Assembly: GCF_900291465.1 (NCBI RefSeq)
Contig: NZ_LT985808.1
Location: 1,481,912-1,545,911 of the forward strand
Length of the DNA stretch: 64,000 bases
Origin: Bacteroides sp. Marseille-P3684
GTDB lineage: Bacteria; Bacteroidota; Bacteroidia; Bacteroidales; Bacteroidaceae
Direction: 5' to 3'
The notes beneath the pieces are model-generated. The model ran no database searches. It saw only the letters and a program-made list of their open reading frames with translations, and was not told the origin of the DNA. Shown here in pieces: positions 61,758 to 64,000 of the stretch (position 1 is the first letter of the stretch; each line of letters begins with the position of its first letter). The position numbers were made by a program, and so were the translations under genes.

Positions 61758-64000
61758 GTCACCAGATAGGAGCCGAACGTTTCGGTAACAAGAAGGCCCG
61801 GATCGATTGGATTCTCACCGACAGCCGTTCGCTGTGTTTTCCTGAAGAAACCCTGTTTTTCGCCCTGCGTTCGAAGCGTAACGACGGACATAAATACATC
61901 ATTGACCTCTATAACCGCGGTGTGCGCAACTTTGTGGTGTCGGAGCTTCCCGGTGCGTGTGAGGACTTCCCCGGAGCCAACTTCCTGCGCGTCGTAAGTC
62001 CGCTGAAGGCGTTGCAGCACCTCGCCGAACTGCACCGCAAGGAGTTCGATGTCCCCGTGGTGGGCATCACCGGAAGCAACGGGAAAACCGTGGTGAAGGA
62101 ATGGCTCTACCAGCTCATCTCGCCCGACAAGAACGTGACACGCTCCCCACGGAGCTACAATTCGCAAATCGGTGTTCCGCTTTCCGTGTGGCTCATGAAC
62201 GAGCAGACTGAAGTGGGCATCTTCGAAGCCGGCATCTCCGAAATGGGAGAGATGGATGCCCTGCGCACCATCATCAATCCGACCATCGGCGTACTGACCA
62301 ACATCGGCGGCGCCCATCAGGAGAACTTCTTTTCGTTGCAGGACAAGTGCAGCGAGAAGCTGTCGCTCTTCAAGGATTGCGACGTCATCATCTATAACGG
62401 TGACGACGAATTAATCTGTGACTGTGTGGCAAAGACCATCCCTTCCGCCCGTGAAATAGCGTGGTCGCAAAAGGACGACGAGAAACCCCTCTACATCCGT
62501 TCCATCAAGAAGGACGATACCGGGACGACGGTCAACTACCGCTACCTCGGTATGGAGAACAGTTACCGGATTCCTTTCATTGACGACGCGTCGGTGGAAA
62601 ATTCGCTCAACTGTCTGGCTGTGTGCCTTTACCTGATGATATCGCCCGAGGACATTGCCGTCCGCATGGCACGGTTGGAACCGGTAGCCATGCGCCTCGA
62701 AGTGAAGGAAGGCAAGAACGGATGTACGCTTATCAATGACAGTTATAATTCAGACCTGGCTTCGCTCGACATAGCACTCGACTTCATGGCACGGCGTACC
62801 GACACGAAGGGGCGCAAGCGTACGCTGATCCTTTCCGATATCCTGGAGACGGGACAGAGTGCGACCTTCCTCTATCGCAAGGTGGCGCAGCTGGTGCAGA
62901 ACCGCGGTATCGAGAAAATCATCGGGGTAGGTCCCGACATCTCGGCTGCTGAGGCACGTTTCCCGATGGAGAAGTATTTCTTCCCCGACACTGCCTCCCT
63001 GCTGGCATCCGACGTGTTTGCGTCCCTGCGTAACGAAGCCATCCTGGTAAAAGGTTCGCGCAAGTTCCACTTCGATGAAGTGTCGGAACAGCTGGAACTG
63101 AAGGTGCATGAGACCATCCTCGAAATCAACCTGAACGCCATGGTGGACAACTTGAACTACTACCGCAGCTTCCTGATGCCCGACACGAAGATGGTGTGCA
63201 TGGTGAAGGCGTCCGCCTACGGTGCCGGGTCCTATGAGATAGCCAAGACCTTGCAGGACCACCGGGTGGACTATCTGGCCGTTGCCGTGGCAGATGAGGG
63301 GTCCGACCTGCGTAAGGCGGGCATTACGGCGTCCATCATCATCATGAATCCCGAGATGACGGCGTTCAAGACCCTGTTTGACTACAAGCTGGAGCCGGAA
63401 GTCTACAGCTTCCATCTGCTCGATGCGCTGATCAAGGCTGCCGAGAAACAGGGCATCACCAACTTCCCCATCCACATCAAGCTCGACACCGGGATGCACC
63501 GTCTGGGATTCATGCCCGAGGAGATTCCTGCCCTTATCCGTCGGTTGAAGAGCCAGACGGCTTTGTTGCCCCGTTCGGTGTTCTCCCATTTCGTGGGGAG
63601 CGATTCACCACAGTTTGATGACTTCACCCGTCAGCAGAATGAAATCTTTGCCAAGGCTTCTGCCGAGTTGCAGGCGGCATTCCCCCATAAAATCCTGCGC
63701 CACATCTGCAATTCGGCAGGGATTGAACGTTTCCCGCGTGCCCATTACGACATGGTACGTCTCGGCTTGGGACTCTATGGCATCAATCCGGTGAACAATG
63801 CATTTATCCATAATGTCAGCACCCTGAAGACCACCATCCTGCAAATCCACAATGTTCCTGCCGAGGACACCGTGGGCTACAGTCGGCGTGGTGTGTTGAC
63901 CCGTCCATCGCGCATTGCAGCTCTCCCTATCGGATACGCGGACGGGCTGGACCGTCACTTGGGTTGTGGGCATGGCTATTGCCTGGTCAACGGGCAGAAA
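61733..64000 (+). CDS. murF-alr: MurF-alanine racemase fusion (partial at window end)
   Basis: 756 codons visible without a stop; the usual length is about 820. The MurF part (about 1-460) shows the ATP loop VVGITGSNGKTVVKEW at about 109-122, then SQIGVPLSVWLMNE and GISEMGEMDAL. The second part is alanine racemase: the PLP Lys492 in MVCMVKASAYGAGSYEIA, IHIKLDTGMHRLGFM, and VGYSRRGV with the second catalytic Tyr. MurF adds D-Ala-D-Ala to UDP-MurNAc-tripeptide; the racemase makes D-Ala, so the fusion links supply and use. Such fusions are known in Bacteroidetes. The start ATG lies within the end of the GSCFA gene. The C-terminus is outside the window. Confidence 0.95.
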   Translation, partial: MPYTIESISHQIGAERFGNKKARIDWILTDSRSLCFPEETLFFALRSKRNDGHKYIIDLYNRGVRNFVVSELPGACEDFPGANFLRVVSPLKALQHLAELHRKEFDVPVVGITGSNGKTVVKEWLYQLISPDKNVTRSPRSYNSQIGVPLSVWLMNEQTEVGIFEAGISEMGEMDALRTIINPTIGVLTNIGGAHQENFFSLQDKCSEKLSLFKDCDVIIYNGDDELICDCVAKTIPSAREIAWSQKDDEKPLYIRSIKKDDTGTTVNYRYLGMENSYRIPFIDDASVENSLNCLAVCLYLMISPEDIAVRMARLEPVAMRLEVKEGKNGCTLINDSYNSDLASLDIALDFMARRTDTKGRKRTLILSDILETGQSATFLYRKVAQLVQNRGIEKIIGVGPDISAAEARFPMEKYFFPDTASLLASDVFASLRNEAILVKGSRKFHFDEVSEQLELKVHETILEINLNAMVDNLNYYRSFLMPDTKMVCMVKASAYGAGSYEIAKTLQDHRVDYLAVAVADEGSDLRKAGITASIIIMNPEMTAFKTLFDYKLEPEVYSFHLLDALIKAAEKQGITNFPIHIKLDTGMHRLGFMPEEIPALIRRLKSQTALLPRSVFSHFVGSDSPQFDDFTRQQNEIFAKASAELQAAFPHKILRHICNSAGIERFPRAHYDMVRLGLGLYGINPVNNAFIHNVSTLKTTILQIHNVPAEDTVGYSRRGVLTRPSRIAALPIGYADGLDRHLGCGHGYCLVNGQK

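Overview
The window looks like chromosomal DNA of a member of the order Bacteroidales (Bacteroides/Phocaeicola/Prevotella-type relatives), with fairly high GC for that group. The basis is the repeated Bacteroidetes promoter element TANNTTTG, a complex I operon without nuoEFG but with a fused nuoCD, a murF-alr fusion, DUF4252 proteins flanking an ECF sigma/anti-sigma pair, many lipoproteins with short lipoboxes, and A-rich translation starts with few Shine-Dalgarno sequences. The species cannot be named from sequence alone.

Layout. 1-4660: the 3' end of an insertion-sequence transposase truncating an AraC-type regulator, a small dimeric alpha/beta-barrel protein, an AEC transporter, an ECF sigma factor fused in one ORF to a membrane helix and a predicted outer-membrane barrel, and a methyltransferase. 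4780-12440: mscL and nadK, then a compact cluster pdxJ-exbB-exbD-tonB-DJ-1-ispD-recG. 12410-17610: an esterase-like hydrolase, an aldo-keto reductase with a divergent AraC regulator, a membrane protein/winged-helix regulator pair and a small lipoprotein. 17740-25480: Ca2+ P-type ATPase, lipoprotein, NhaD antiporter, YciH, Rex, FAH-family enzyme, ispF. 25510-31170: DUF4252/anti-sigma/ECF sigma/DUF4252 operon, SDR, aspartate ammonia-lyase, PfkB sugar kinase. 31270-37120: aspartate aminotransferase, BI-1 protein, RibBA, LptF/G permease, START-like protein. 37898-41281: tRNA-Met, HD hydrolase, two lipoproteins. 41550-51528: ten-gene nuo operon. 52803-60549: lipoprotein plus PagL-like deacylase, trkA-trkH, dxs. 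60738-64000: GSCFA protein and a murF-alr fusion running off the end.

Functional themes. Ion and energy handling is prominent: the complex I proton pump (probably fed by ferredoxin or another donor since the NADH module is absent), NhaD Na+/H+ antiport, TrkAH K+ uptake, a Ca2+ ATPase, MscL, and an ExbBD-TonB energiser for outer-membrane transport. Three MEP isoprenoid genes (dxs, ispD, ispF) are present at separate sites. Redox and fumarate/aspartate metabolism is represented by Rex, AspA and aspartate aminotransferase.

The most unusual items are (i) a dispersed intergenic element present three times (about 16411-16960, 52147-52680 and, inverted, 57950-58500), each built around an array of 16-bp palindromes with an exact 22-bp period, each in the same orientation relative to the gene that follows; (ii) the ECF sigma-TM-barrel fusion; (iii) a promoter at 15296-15327 whose spacer holds a perfect palindrome and which is followed by an intrinsic terminator before the gene; and (iv) a second intergenic palindrome-rich region around 37320-37590 built on the word TGCGCA.
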